NCBI GenBank assembly: GCA_004963905.1
Contig: SUGL01000001.1
Span: 62,001 to 126,000, forward strand
DNA length: 64,000 nucleotides
Direction of reading: 5' to 3'
DNA from: Mesorhizobium sp.
GTDB lineage: Bacteria; Pseudomonadota; Alphaproteobacteria; Rhizobiales; Rhizobiaceae
The position numbers and the translations under genes were made by a program. Every line of letters starts with the position of its first letter. The stretch's first letter is position 1. Positions 15,009 through 23,017 of the stretch are shown here, piece after piece. Under the pieces are notes generated by a model, which saw only the letters and a program-made list of their open reading frames with translations, was not told the DNA's origin and did no database searches.

Positions 15009-16643
15009 ATGAACGCAGCATCTTACCCAGTCCGCCTGAGCGGCAGCCGCATCAGGCAAGTCACCGGCGGCCTGATCGCGGCTCTCGTGCTGGTGCTGGC
15101 GCTGGCGCTGCCTGGCCGCGCCTTCGCGCACGCGGCGCTTGTCGCGACCGATCCGGCCGACGGCACGGTGTTGATGCAGAGCCCCGCCCGTTTCTCGCTG
15201 ACCTTCAGCGAGCCGGTCTCGCCGTTGGTCCTTACTCTCGTGCAGCCGGACGGCACGCGGCGTGCCCTGACCTCCTTCCGCCTCACGGACCGCACCGTCG
15301 AGATCGACAATCCCGAGACGCTCAAATCCGGCACGCATGTGCTGAGCTGGCGGGTGATTTCGGAGGACGGCCATCCGGTCGGCGGCTCGGCGCTGTTTTC
15401 CGTCGGCGCGCCGAGTGCGGCGCCTGTCGCCGGTGAAACCGTCGACTGGTCGCTGCGCACGGCGATCTGGATCGGCAAGCTCTTCCTCTATGTCGGCCTG
15501 TTTCTCGGCGCCGGCGGCGCCTTCTCGCTCGCCTGGCTGGCCGAAAACCGCCGCTGCGGCCGGCGCTTCGTCACAGGCACTCTGCTCTGCGGACTGGTCG
15601 CCGCTCCGGTTTCGCTCGGCTTGCAGGGGCTAGACGCGCTTGGCGCGCCGCTCGGCCAGTTTGCGGCGCCGGTCGTCTGGACGACCGCGGCTGAAACCAG
15701 TTTCGGCTGGACGGTCCTCGTCGCCCTGATCGCGCTTGGCTTCGCCCTGCTGTCCCTCGCCGGGCCCCGAGCTTTCCGCAAGCTGCTTGCGCTTGCCGGG
15801 CTTGTCGGCGTGGGCGCGGCACTTTCCGCCAGCGGCCATGCAAGCGCCGCCGAGCCGCAATGGCTGACGCGGTCGCTGGTGTTCCTGCACGGCGCGGCCA
15901 TCGCATCTTGGGTGGGCGCGCTGGCGCCGCTCGGCCTTGCCTTGCGATACCAGCCGGCGGAGGCGAAGGTTTTCCTACGCCGGTTCTCGCGTGCGATCCT
16001 GCCTGTCGTTGCCGTGCTTGCCGCAAGCGGCGTTGTGCTGGCGATCATCCAAGTGCAGGAGCCGGCGGCGCTGATCAACACCGCCTACGGCCGCCTGCTA
16101 CTACTGAAGCTCGCCTTGCTGCTGTTCCTGTTCACGCTCGCCTCCGTCAACCGCTGGACGCTCACCGCGCCAGCCGAGGCGGGCGACACGGAAGTGCAGC
16201 GGCGACTGGTGCGTTCGATCGGCATCGAGACGCTGATCGTGCTCGCCATCTTCGGCGTCGCCGCCGGCTGGCGCTTCACGCCGCCGCCGCGCGCGCTGGC
16301 GATCGCCGCCGCGCAGCCGGTCTCGGTCCATATCCATACGCTGCAGGCGATGGCCGATCTCAGCATCACGCCCGGCCATGCGGGGCAGGTGGCCGCCTTG
16401 ATGGTCATCATGACCGGCGATTTCGGGCCGCTGGACGCCAAGGCGGTGACGCTGGTGCTGTCGAAGCCGGATGCCGGCATCGAGCCGATAAAGCGGCCGG
16501 CGACGAAGCCCGGCGACGGTACCTGGCGGGTGGACAATCTCGTCATCCCTCTGCCCGGCCGCTGGAACGCCAGGCTCGATATTCTCGTTTCGGATTTCGA
16601 GATGGTGAAGATCGAGGCGCCGATCGACATCAGAGCGGAGTGA
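15009..16643 (+). CDS. CopC-CopD fusion, copper import/resistance protein
   Basis: 544-residue fusion of periplasmic CopC and membrane CopD. A signal segment (1-40) leads to His41 in HAALVATDPADGTV, the CopC N-terminal copper ligand, with SWRVISEDGHPVGGS as the second CopC site. About eight transmembrane helices follow (roughly 150-430), including FLHGAAIASWVGALAPLGLA and the family's histidines. A C-terminal periplasmic domain (about 440-544, HIHTLQAMADLSITPGHAG) resembles the beta-sandwich tail often found in CopD/YtkA-type proteins. It is the last gene of the copper cluster. CopCD systems generally bring copper into the cytoplasm. Confidence 0.9.
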   Translation: MNAASYPVRLSGSRIRQVTGGLIAALVLVLALALPGRAFAHAALVATDPADGTVLMQSPARFSLTFSEPVSPLVLTLVQPDGTRRALTSFRLTDRTVEIDNPETLKSGTHVLSWRVISEDGHPVGGSALFSVGAPSAAPVAGETVDWSLRTAIWIGKLFLYVGLFLGAGGAFSLAWLAENRRCGRRFVTGTLLCGLVAAPVSLGLQGLDALGAPLGQFAAPVVWTTAAETSFGWTVLVALIALGFALLSLAGPRAFRKLLALAGLVGVGAALSASGHASAAEPQWLTRSLVFLHGAAIASWVGALAPLGLALRYQPAEAKVFLRRFSRAILPVVAVLAASGVVLAIIQVQEPAALINTAYGRLLLLKLALLLFLFTLASVNRWTLTAPAEAGDTEVQRRLVRSIGIETLIVLAIFGVAAGWRFTPPPRALAIAAAQPVSVHIHTLQAMADLSITPGHAGQVAALMVIMTGDFGPLDAKAVTLVLSKPDAGIEPIKRPATKPGDGTWRVDNLVIPLPGRWNARLDILVSDFEMVKIEAPIDIRAE

Positions 16644-16743
16644 CACAGTTCGGCGAGGCGGTTGACGCCGTCGCGAAGGCCCGTCAATCATCCTTTGCAA
16701 AACGCGGCCTCCAACAAAAGCATTCGAAAGCAGGGAAGAAACG

Positions 16744-18168
16744 ATGGAAAAAGCCGAAATCGGCCTGATCGGCCTTGGCACGATGGGTTCCAACCTGGCG
16801 CTCAACATCGCTGAGCACGGGCATCGCATCGCCGTCTTCAATCGCACGCCATCGCGCACCGACGCCTTCGTCGAGGGCGCCGGCTCGCTGAAGGACAGGA
16901 TCGTCCCCTGCTACAGCCTGGAGGAGCTTGCGGCGGCGATCCGGCCGCCGCGGCCGATCATCATCATGGTGCTCGCCGGCAAGCCGGTCGACGAGCAGAT
17001 CGAAGCCTTGCGCGGGGTGCTGTCGGACAACGACATCGTCATCGATGCCGGCAACGCCAATTTCCGCGACACGATGCGGCGCTTCTCCGAGCTGTCGGGC
17101 TCGGGGCTAACCTTTATCGGCATGGGCGTGTCCGGCGGCGAGGAGGGCGCGCGCCATGGGCCGTCGATCATGGTCGGCGGCACGGAGGAGTCCTGGAAGC
17201 GCGTCGAGAAGGTGCTGACGGCGATCTCGGCCAAGTTCAGGGACGAGCCCTGCGCCGCCTGGCTCGGAACCGATGGCGCCGGGCATTTCGTCAAGACCAT
17301 CCATAACGGCATCGAATATGCCGACATGCAGATGATCGCCGAGATCTACGGCATCCTGCGCGACGGACTCGGCATGGGGCCGAAGGAGATCGGCGCCGTT
17401 TTCGAAAACTGGAACAAGGGCCGGCTCAATTCCTACCTGATCGAGATCACCGCGAAGGTTCTCGCCGCCGACGATCCGAAGACCGGCAAGCCGGTGGTGG
17501 ACATCATCCTCGACCGAGCCGGCCAGAAGGGCACCGGCAAATGGTCGGTCATCGAGGCGCAGCAGCTCGGCATTCCGGCGACAGCCATCGAAGCGGCCGT
17601 GGCGGCGCGCGTGCTGTCGTCGATCAAGGACGAGCGGCAGGCGGCCGAAAATGCCTATGGCAATATCGGCGTCGAAAAGATTTCCGGCGACAAGGCGGCT
17701 CTTTTGAAGGATCTCGAGCTGGCGCTGTTCGCCGGCAAGATCGCGGCCTACGCGCAAGGCTTCGCGGTGATGAGCGGCGCCTCGAAAGAGTTCAACTGGA
17801 ACCTGCCGATGCCGACCATCGCCAAGATCTGGCGCGCCGGCTGCATCATCCGCTCGCAGATGCTGGACATGATGGCCGAGGCTTTCGGGTCGGGCGGCGC
17901 TTCCACCAACCTTTTGATGGCGCCGGCCTTCATCGCCATGATGAAGGAGGCGCATCCGTCGCTCAGGCGGATCGTTGCGAGAGCCTCGGAGGCTGGCTCG
18001 CCGGTGCCGGCGCTGTCCTCCGCGCTCGCCTATTTCGACAGCTACCGGCAGGGGCGCGGCACCTCGAACCTGATCCAGGCGCAGCGCGATTTCTTCGGCG
18101 CGCACGGCTTCGAGCGGATCGGCGAGCAGGGGGCCTTCCATGGACCATGGGGCAGCGGAGCTGCTTAG
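16744..18168 (+). CDS. gnd: 6-phosphogluconate dehydrogenase, decarboxylating
   Basis: Cytoplasmic enzyme of the oxidative pentose phosphate pathway converting 6-phosphogluconate to ribulose 5-phosphate with NADP+ reduction. 474 residues, normal for the long form. The N-terminal motif is IGLIGLGTMGSNLALNIAEHG; catalytic segments are GMGVSGGEEGARHGPSIMVGG, where GG and the later KTIHNGIEYADMQMIAE carry the active-site Lys and Glu; and the C-terminal domain has LDRAGQKGTGKWS. ATG at 16744 follows GGGAAGAAACG. It is a single gene between the copper cluster and a repeat, with no visible operon partner. Confidence 0.96.
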   Translation: MEKAEIGLIGLGTMGSNLALNIAEHGHRIAVFNRTPSRTDAFVEGAGSLKDRIVPCYSLEELAAAIRPPRPIIIMVLAGKPVDEQIEALRGVLSDNDIVIDAGNANFRDTMRRFSELSGSGLTFIGMGVSGGEEGARHGPSIMVGGTEESWKRVEKVLTAISAKFRDEPCAAWLGTDGAGHFVKTIHNGIEYADMQMIAEIYGILRDGLGMGPKEIGAVFENWNKGRLNSYLIEITAKVLAADDPKTGKPVVDIILDRAGQKGTGKWSVIEAQQLGIPATAIEAAVAARVLSSIKDERQAAENAYGNIGVEKISGDKAALLKDLELALFAGKIAAYAQGFAVMSGASKEFNWNLPMPTIAKIWRAGCIIRSQMLDMMAEAFGSGGASTNLLMAPAFIAMMKEAHPSLRRIVARASEAGSPVPALSSALAYFDSYRQGRGTSNLIQAQRDFFGAHGFERIGEQGAFHGPWGSGAA

Positions 18169-18206
18169 GCCTAGGTCGCGTCAAGTCGTCGGGCATTCCT
18201 CGCGTC

Positions 18207-18361
18207 GTCATCCTAGGGCGGAGCAAGGAGCGAAGCGACGCGCGCAGACCCTAGGATCCATGCCGTTACACTAAGGCGTTGCAGCGGTTGCAGAATTCTG
18301 CACCGTTGCGCTCTACGACAGAGGTCACGGCATGGATGCTCGGGTCAAGCCCGAGGATGAC
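18207..18361. repeat. Rhizobial palindromic repeat, family C, copy 2
   Basis: The left end GTCATCCTAGGGCGGAGC and right end GCCCGAGGATGAC are related complements. Inner arms GATCCATGCCGTTAC and GTCACGGCATGGAT pair around a centre containing GCAGAATTCTGC. It lies between the convergent gnd and lacI genes, where it could help end transcription from both sides. Confidence 0.8.
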
Positions 18362-18427
18362 GAAGCCGCGTGGCCTTGGCCAATCTCCAGCGTCGAGCAG
18401 AGGGCCATCCTTGACCGGCAACCAGCA

Positions 18428-19471
18428 CTAACCCCGAAAAGGCAGAACCTCGCTCGGCTTGCTGAGCGACTGCAGCGAGCCGGGGTCGGCGCCGCCGATC
18501 CAGCCGAGCACCGCGCGGGCAAGCTCGGAGCCGGCGAGCCGGAAATTCTCGTTGACGACCAGCAGTTCCCGCCGGAACAGGTGCAGCAGCTCCGACGACT
18601 GTTTCGAGACCACGTCGACGTCGCGGCCAAGTTTCAGGCCGGCATCCTCGATGCCGGCGACGATGGCGAGCGTCGCCGCCGCGGCGCTGCTGACGAAGCC
18701 GTCCGGCCGATCCTCGCGCCGCATGAGCTGAGCGGTCCGCGTCCTGATCTGTTCGATCGAATGGTCGATCGTGACGGTGTTGAACGGTACTTCGCTGGCG
18801 CCGACTTCGCTCAATGCATCGGTGAAACCGTCCACGGTGTGACCGCGATAAGTCAGGCCGATGGGTGGCGTCAGCAAAGCAAGGCGACGGCGGCCGACGC
18901 CTGCAAGATAGCGGACAGCCTCGCCGGCGAAAGCGTAGTTGTCGAAGTCGTGATAGGGGTGCACCAAGCCCATGTCGGTGCGGCCATGCGTGGCAAAGGG
19001 AATGCCGCGCTCCAGCATATAGCGGGCGCGCGGGTCGTTGGGCTGGGTGCGTGAGATGATGACGCCGTCGGCAGAACCTGTCTCGACCAGGTACCGTATC
19101 GGGTCCAGCGGATCCTGCGAGCGTGAGTAGGGCGTGACGATCAGGTGATAGGGCGTATCCGCGATCACTTCGGTGACGCCGTAGATGATGTCCGAGACGA
19201 AGCTCATCAGCTCGTGCTCGGTGTTGAGCACAAGTGAGATGACATTGGTCTTGCCGGTCCTCAGCCTGACGCCGGCGCGGTTCGGCCGGTAACCGATCTG
19301 CTTGGCGACGAGCTGGACGCGGCGCCTGGTCTCGGCGCCGATTTCGGGCGCATCCTTCAGCGCGCGCGAGACGGTGGTGACGCCGAGCCCGGTCATGAAG
19401 GCGAGCGTCTTCAGCGTCGGCCGTTCCCTGGCCGACGTGTCGCCGTCCTTGTCCTTGGTTCGTCTGTCCAT
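18428..19471 (-). CDS. LacI-family sugar repressor
   Basis: 347-residue repressor divergent from a sugar ABC operon. The N-terminal HTH reads PTLKTLAFMTGLGVTTVSRA, with the hinge segment QIGYRPNRAGVRLRTGKTN. The C-terminal periplasmic-binding-like domain (about 75-347) includes DGVIISRTQPNDPRA and GRRRLALLTPP. ATG at 19471 is the first methionine. Operators of the expected symmetric CpG-centred type lie before both this gene and the divergent operon, so autorepression is likely. It most resembles rhizobial AglR/LacI regulators of carbohydrate transport. The inducing sugar is unknown. Confidence 0.92.
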   Translation of the reverse strand: MDRRTKDKDGDTSARERPTLKTLAFMTGLGVTTVSRALKDAPEIGAETRRRVQLVAKQIGYRPNRAGVRLRTGKTNVISLVLNTEHELMSFVSDIIYGVTEVIADTPYHLIVTPYSRSQDPLDPIRYLVETGSADGVIISRTQPNDPRARYMLERGIPFATHGRTDMGLVHPYHDFDNYAFAGEAVRYLAGVGRRRLALLTPPIGLTYRGHTVDGFTDALSEVGASEVPFNTVTIDHSIEQIRTRTAQLMRREDRPDGFVSSAAAATLAIVAGIEDAGLKLGRDVDVVSKQSSELLHLFRRELLVVNENFRLAGSELARAVLGWIGGADPGSLQSLSKPSEVLPFRG

Positions 19472-19569
19472 TCGTCCCGCCCATCAGGCGCATAACAGCC
19501 GCGAGGCTGACCGGCAATCCTTCGCGTCGACATTTGCGCGGCTTTCAGCCAGTGACGCGGTTCAATATA

Positions 19570-19586
19570 CTGAAACGTTACAGATT
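19570..19586 (-). promoter_or_regulatory. LacI-type operator O1
   Basis: CTGAAACGTTACAGATT, containing the near-palindrome TGAAACGTTACA around AACGTT. It lies about 100 bp upstream of the lacI start codon. The identical sequence on the other strand precedes the divergent operon. Confidence 0.75.
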
Positions 19587-19820
19587 GCCAGCGCCCCGGA
19601 CCAGGCGGCAGAGCGTGATCTTCACCGTCAGTGGCGAGGAAGTGGGCCGAAAGGCACTGGAATCGCAAAGAAATCTCAGTTTCCTGCGGGTTTTGGCATC
19701 ATTCGGCTGAGCTAAGCGCTACCGAGCGCTTCCAGCAGAAGGATTTTGTTCGCGACTCGAAAAAATTTTGGACGAAGTTCATTCGAGGGGTTGCCTATGC
19801 CGGTCATTTGCCGTATCGAA

Positions 19821-19837
19821 AATCTGTAACGTTTCAG
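19821..19837 (+). promoter_or_regulatory. LacI-type operator O2
   Basis: AATCTGTAACGTTTCAG is the exact reverse complement of the site at 19570-19586. It lies within the predicted leader of the sugar-binding-protein mRNA, so bound repressor would act as a roadblock or cover the promoter. With O1, 251 bp apart, a repression loop is possible. Confidence 0.75.
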
Positions 19838-19856
19838 ATTCTGGGAGGAAACCGAA

Positions 19857-21095
19857 ATGCGATACAAATTCCTGACTGCCGCGTTCGCCGCGACGGTCGC
19901 GCTCAACTTCGCCGGACCGGCGGCCGCGACCGACCTCGAAGTCACCCATTGGTGGACTTCGGGCGGCGAGGCGGCGGCGGTGGCTGAGCTTGCCAAGGCC
20001 TTCGACGCGACCGGCAACCACTGGGTCGATGGCGCCATCGCCGGCTCCGGCGGTACGGCGCGGCCGATCATGATCAGCCGCATCACCGGCGGCGATCCGA
20101 TGGGCGCCACCCAGTTCAACCACGGCCGCCAGGCGGAGGAGCTTGTCCAGGCCGGGCTGATGCGCGACCTCACCGACATAGCCACCAAGGACAAGTGGAC
20201 GGAAATCGTGCGGCCCAAGAGCCTGCTCGATAGTTGCACCATCGACGGCAAGATCTATTGCGTGCCGGTCAATATCCATTCCTGGCAGTGGCTGTGGCTG
20301 TCGAACGAGGCCTTCCAGAAGGCAGGCGTGCCGATGCCTAAGGACTGGAACGAGTTCGTGGCCGCTGCGCCGGCGCTGGAAAAGGCCGGCATCATTCCGC
20401 TCGCCGTCGGCGGTCAGCCCTGGCAGGCATCGGGCGCCTTCGACGTGCTGCTCGCCGCGGTCGGCGGCACCGACGCCTTCCTCAAGGTCTACAAGGAAAA
20501 GGATGCCAAATTCGCCGGCGGCCCCGAGATCGCCAAGGTGTTCAAGGCCGCCGATGACGCCCGCAAGATGGCCAAGAACACCAATGTGCAGGACTGGAAC
20601 CAGGCGACCAACCTCGTCATCACCGGCAAGGCAGGCGGCCAGATCATGGGCGACTGGGCGCAGGGCGAGTTCCAGGTCGCCGGCAAGACCGCCGGCAAGG
20701 ACTACACCTGCCTGCCCGGCCTCGGCCTGAACGAGGTCATCGCCACCGGCGGCGACGCCTTCTACTTCCCGCTGCTGAAGGACGCCGACAAGGCCAAGGC
20801 GCAGGAAGTCCTGGCCGAGACGCTGCTCGATCCGAAGACGCAGGTTGCCTTCAATCTCAAGAAGGGCTCGCTGCCGGTGCGCGGCGATGTCGACCTCAAC
20901 ACGGCGAACGACTGCATGAAGAAGGGCCTCGCCATCCTCGCCAAGGGCGCCGTCATCCCGTGGACGGACCAGTTGCTCTCACAGGACAGCCAGAAGCAGA
21001 AGGAGGATCTGTTCTCCGAATTCTTCGCCAAGCCCGACATGACGCTCGAAGAGGCGCAGAAGCGCTTCGCCGACATCATCGCTTCGGCCGACTGA
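19857..21095 (+). CDS. Sugar ABC transporter substrate-binding protein (CUT1, GtsA-like)
   Basis: 412-residue periplasmic solute-binding protein, family 1. A signal peptide of about 24 residues (MRYKFLTAAFAATVALNF...AAA) precedes TDLEVTHWWTSGGEAAAVAE, the typical start of glucose/mannose-binding GtsA-type proteins. YCVPVNIHSWQWLWLSNEAF, GIIPLAVGGQPWQASGAFD and GDWAQGEFQVAGK follow the same pattern. GGAGGAAACCGAA precedes the ATG. It is the first gene of a run that also has two permeases, an ATPase and three enzymes, controlled by the divergent LacI protein. Confidence 0.93.
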   Translation: MRYKFLTAAFAATVALNFAGPAAATDLEVTHWWTSGGEAAAVAELAKAFDATGNHWVDGAIAGSGGTARPIMISRITGGDPMGATQFNHGRQAEELVQAGLMRDLTDIATKDKWTEIVRPKSLLDSCTIDGKIYCVPVNIHSWQWLWLSNEAFQKAGVPMPKDWNEFVAAAPALEKAGIIPLAVGGQPWQASGAFDVLLAAVGGTDAFLKVYKEKDAKFAGGPEIAKVFKAADDARKMAKNTNVQDWNQATNLVITGKAGGQIMGDWAQGEFQVAGKTAGKDYTCLPGLGLNEVIATGGDAFYFPLLKDADKAKAQEVLAETLLDPKTQVAFNLKKGSLPVRGDVDLNTANDCMKKGLAILAKGAVIPWTDQLLSQDSQKQKEDLFSEFFAKPDMTLEEAQKRFADIIASAD

Positions 21096-21113
21096 TCGAC
21101 GGCGCCCCCGCCA

Positions 21114-21146
21114 GCTCCCGGCCCCTGCTTATCCGGGGTCGGGAGC
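21114..21146. other. Intercistronic hairpin after the sugar-binding-protein gene
   Basis: GCTCCCGGCCCC pairs with GGGGTCGGGAGC (one G-U pair) around a 9-base loop, 18 bp past the stop codon. There is no U-run. Such hairpins often protect the binding-protein part of the mRNA so that it is made in excess over the membrane components. Confidence 0.6.
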
Positions 21147-21180
21147 GTGATGTCCTCATTGTCCCAGCGCGGCTGCCGAG

Positions 21181-22074
21181 ATGAGCAACAGCGAACGCCC
21201 CAACCAGCTTTTCCGCAATCTCAATGCCAAGGTCGCGTCGATCCCGATGATCCTGACCGCCCTGGTGGTCTTCGTCGGCGGCACGGCCTGGACGGTGCTC
21301 TATTCCTTCACCAATTCGAAGTTGCTGCCACGGCTGAGTTTCGTCGGGCTCGACCAATATTACCGGCTGTGGGCGACGCCACGCTGGCTGGTCTCGATCG
21401 AGAACCTTCTGATCTATGGCGTGATCTCGCTGGTGTTCTCGCTGGTCATCGGCTTCGTGCTTGCGGCTCTTCTCGACCAGAAGATCCGCTTCGAGGACAC
21501 GTTCCGTACCATCTTCCTCTATCCTTTCGCGCTGTCCTTCATCGTCACCGGCCTTGTCTGGCAGTGGTTGCTCAATCCGGACTTCGGCGTCCAGCGCGTC
21601 GTGCGCGACCTCGGCTGGACGAGCTTCAGCTTCGACCCGCTCTACAATTCCAGCATCGTCATCTACGGCATTTCGATCGCAGCACTGTGGCAAGGCACGG
21701 GGCTGATCATGTGCCTGATGCTCGCCGGCCTGCGCGGCATCGACGAGGACATCTGGAAGGCTGCGCGGGTCGACGGCATCCCGATGTGGAAGACCTATCT
21801 CTTCATCGTCATCCCGATGATGCGCCCGGTCTTCATCACCACGCTGGTGATCATCGCAGCGGGCATCGTCAAGGTCTACGACCTCGTGGTTGCCCAGACC
21901 AGCGGCGGCCCCGGCATCGCTTCCGAAGTGCCGGCGAAGTACGTCTACGACTACATGTTCTTCGCCCAGAATCTCGGTCAGGGTTTTGCCGCCTCGACCA
22001 TGATGCTGCTCTCGGTGGTCATCGTGATCGTGCCATGGGCCTATCTCGAATTCGGAGGCAAGAAGCATGGCTGA
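21181..22074 (+). CDS. Sugar ABC transporter permease 1 (CUT1, GtsB/MalF-like)
   Basis: 297-residue inner-membrane permease with six predicted helices. It begins after a short cytoplasmic N-terminus (MSNSERPNQLFRNLNAKVAS). The EAA loop that docks the ATPase reads AARVDGIPMWKTYLFIVIPM. YPFALSFIVTGLVWQWLLNP and LWQGTGLIMCLMLAGL are typical of the glucose/mannose subgroup. The ribosome site is weak (GCCGAG). Its 3' end overlaps the next permease gene by eight bases, which implies coupled translation. Confidence 0.93.
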   Translation: MSNSERPNQLFRNLNAKVASIPMILTALVVFVGGTAWTVLYSFTNSKLLPRLSFVGLDQYYRLWATPRWLVSIENLLIYGVISLVFSLVIGFVLAALLDQKIRFEDTFRTIFLYPFALSFIVTGLVWQWLLNPDFGVQRVVRDLGWTSFSFDPLYNSSIVIYGISIAALWQGTGLIMCLMLAGLRGIDEDIWKAARVDGIPMWKTYLFIVIPMMRPVFITTLVIIAAGIVKVYDLVVAQTSGGPGIASEVPAKYVYDYMFFAQNLGQGFAASTMMLLSVVIVIVPWAYLEFGGKKHG

Positions 22075-23017
22075 GATTGCTGCTTCCATCCCCGCCGAGG
22101 CGAACGCCCTCCGGCGCGAAGCGCCGTTGTCCGATACATTGGGGCCGAGCGGAACGAAACCGCGGCATGTGCTTTCCCGCCGCAACATCTTTCTTTACGG
22201 CACGCTGATCGTCGTGGCGCTTTACTACCTGCTGCCGCTCTATGTGATGATCGTCACGTCGCTGAAAGGCATGCCGGAAATCCGCCTCGGCAACATCTTC
22301 TCGCCGCCGCTGGAGATCACTTTCGAGCCCTGGGTGAAGGCGTGGGCGACCGCCTGCACCGGCCTCAATTGCGACGGACTTTCGCGCGGCTTCTGGAATT
22401 CGGTGCGCATCACCGTGCCGTCGGTGCTGCTGTCGATCGCGATCGCTTCGGTGAACGGTTATGCTTTGGCCAACTGGCGCTTCAAGGGCGCCGACAGCTT
22501 CTTCATCATCCTGATCGTCGGCGCCTTCATCCCCTATCAGGTGATGATCTATCCGATCGTCATCATCCTGCGCGAGATCGGCATCTACGGCACGCTCACC
22601 GGCCTGGTGATCGTGCATTCGATCTTCGGCATGCCGATCCTGACGCTTCTGTTCCGCAACTATTTCACGTCGATGCCTGAGGAGCTGTTCAGGGCGGCGC
22701 GCGTCGACGGCGCCGGCTTCTGGGGCATCTATCTGCGCATCATGCTGCCGATGTCGCTGCCGATCTTCGTCGTCGCCATCATCCTGCAGGTGACCGGCAT
22801 CTGGAACGACTTCCTGTTCGGCGTCGTCTACACCCGCCCCGATACCTATCCGATGACGGTGCAGCTCAACAACATCGTCAACTCGGTGCAGGGCGTGAAG
22901 GAATACAACGTCAACATGGCCGCGACCATCTTGACCGGCCTCGTGCCGCTCATCGTCTATTTCGTTTCCGGCAAGCTCTTCGTGCGCGGCATCGCGGCCG
23001 GCGCAGTGAAAGGATGA
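22067..23017 (+). CDS. Sugar ABC transporter permease 2 (CUT1, GtsC/MalG-like)
   Basis: 316-residue permease partner of the previous protein. After a longer cytoplasmic N-terminal arm (about 45 residues) come six hydrophobic helices. The EAA loop is AARVDGAGFWGIYLRIMLPM, and TGIWNDFLFGVVYTRPDTYP is typical of MalG-type proteins. The start overlaps the upstream gene by eight bases and its stop overlaps the ATPase start (ATGATG), so the three transport genes are tightly coupled. Confidence 0.94.
   Translation: MAEIAASIPAEANALRREAPLSDTLGPSGTKPRHVLSRRNIFLYGTLIVVALYYLLPLYVMIVTSLKGMPEIRLGNIFSPPLEITFEPWVKAWATACTGLNCDGLSRGFWNSVRITVPSVLLSIAIASVNGYALANWRFKGADSFFIILIVGAFIPYQVMIYPIVIILREIGIYGTLTGLVIVHSIFGMPILTLLFRNYFTSMPEELFRAARVDGAGFWGIYLRIMLPMSLPIFVVAIILQVTGIWNDFLFGVVYTRPDTYPMTVQLNNIVNSVQGVKEYNVNMAATILTGLVPLIVYFVSGKLFVRGIAAGAVKG

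Larger units (their letters stand above)
19472..19856. other. 385-bp divergent regulatory region between lacI and the sugar operon
   Basis: No coding sequence is supported. It holds two identical inverted 17-bp repressor sites (19570-19586 and 19821-19837) and a further AGCGCT-ACCG-AGCGCT repeat at 19715-19730 of uncertain meaning. The second site ends 19 bp before the binding-protein ATG, very near its ribosome site CTGGGAGGAA. Confidence 0.75.

Noticed and set aside
18207..18361. Family C repeats as insertion sequences
   Set aside because: They have inverted ends but no transposase frame and no visible target duplication; they are short non-coding palindromic elements.
19715..19730. AGCGCT-ACCG-AGCGCT as a third LacI operator
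   Set aside because: The unit is itself a palindromic hexamer expected by chance in GC-rich DNA and unlike the AACGTT core of the two identical sites. Kept only as a remark.
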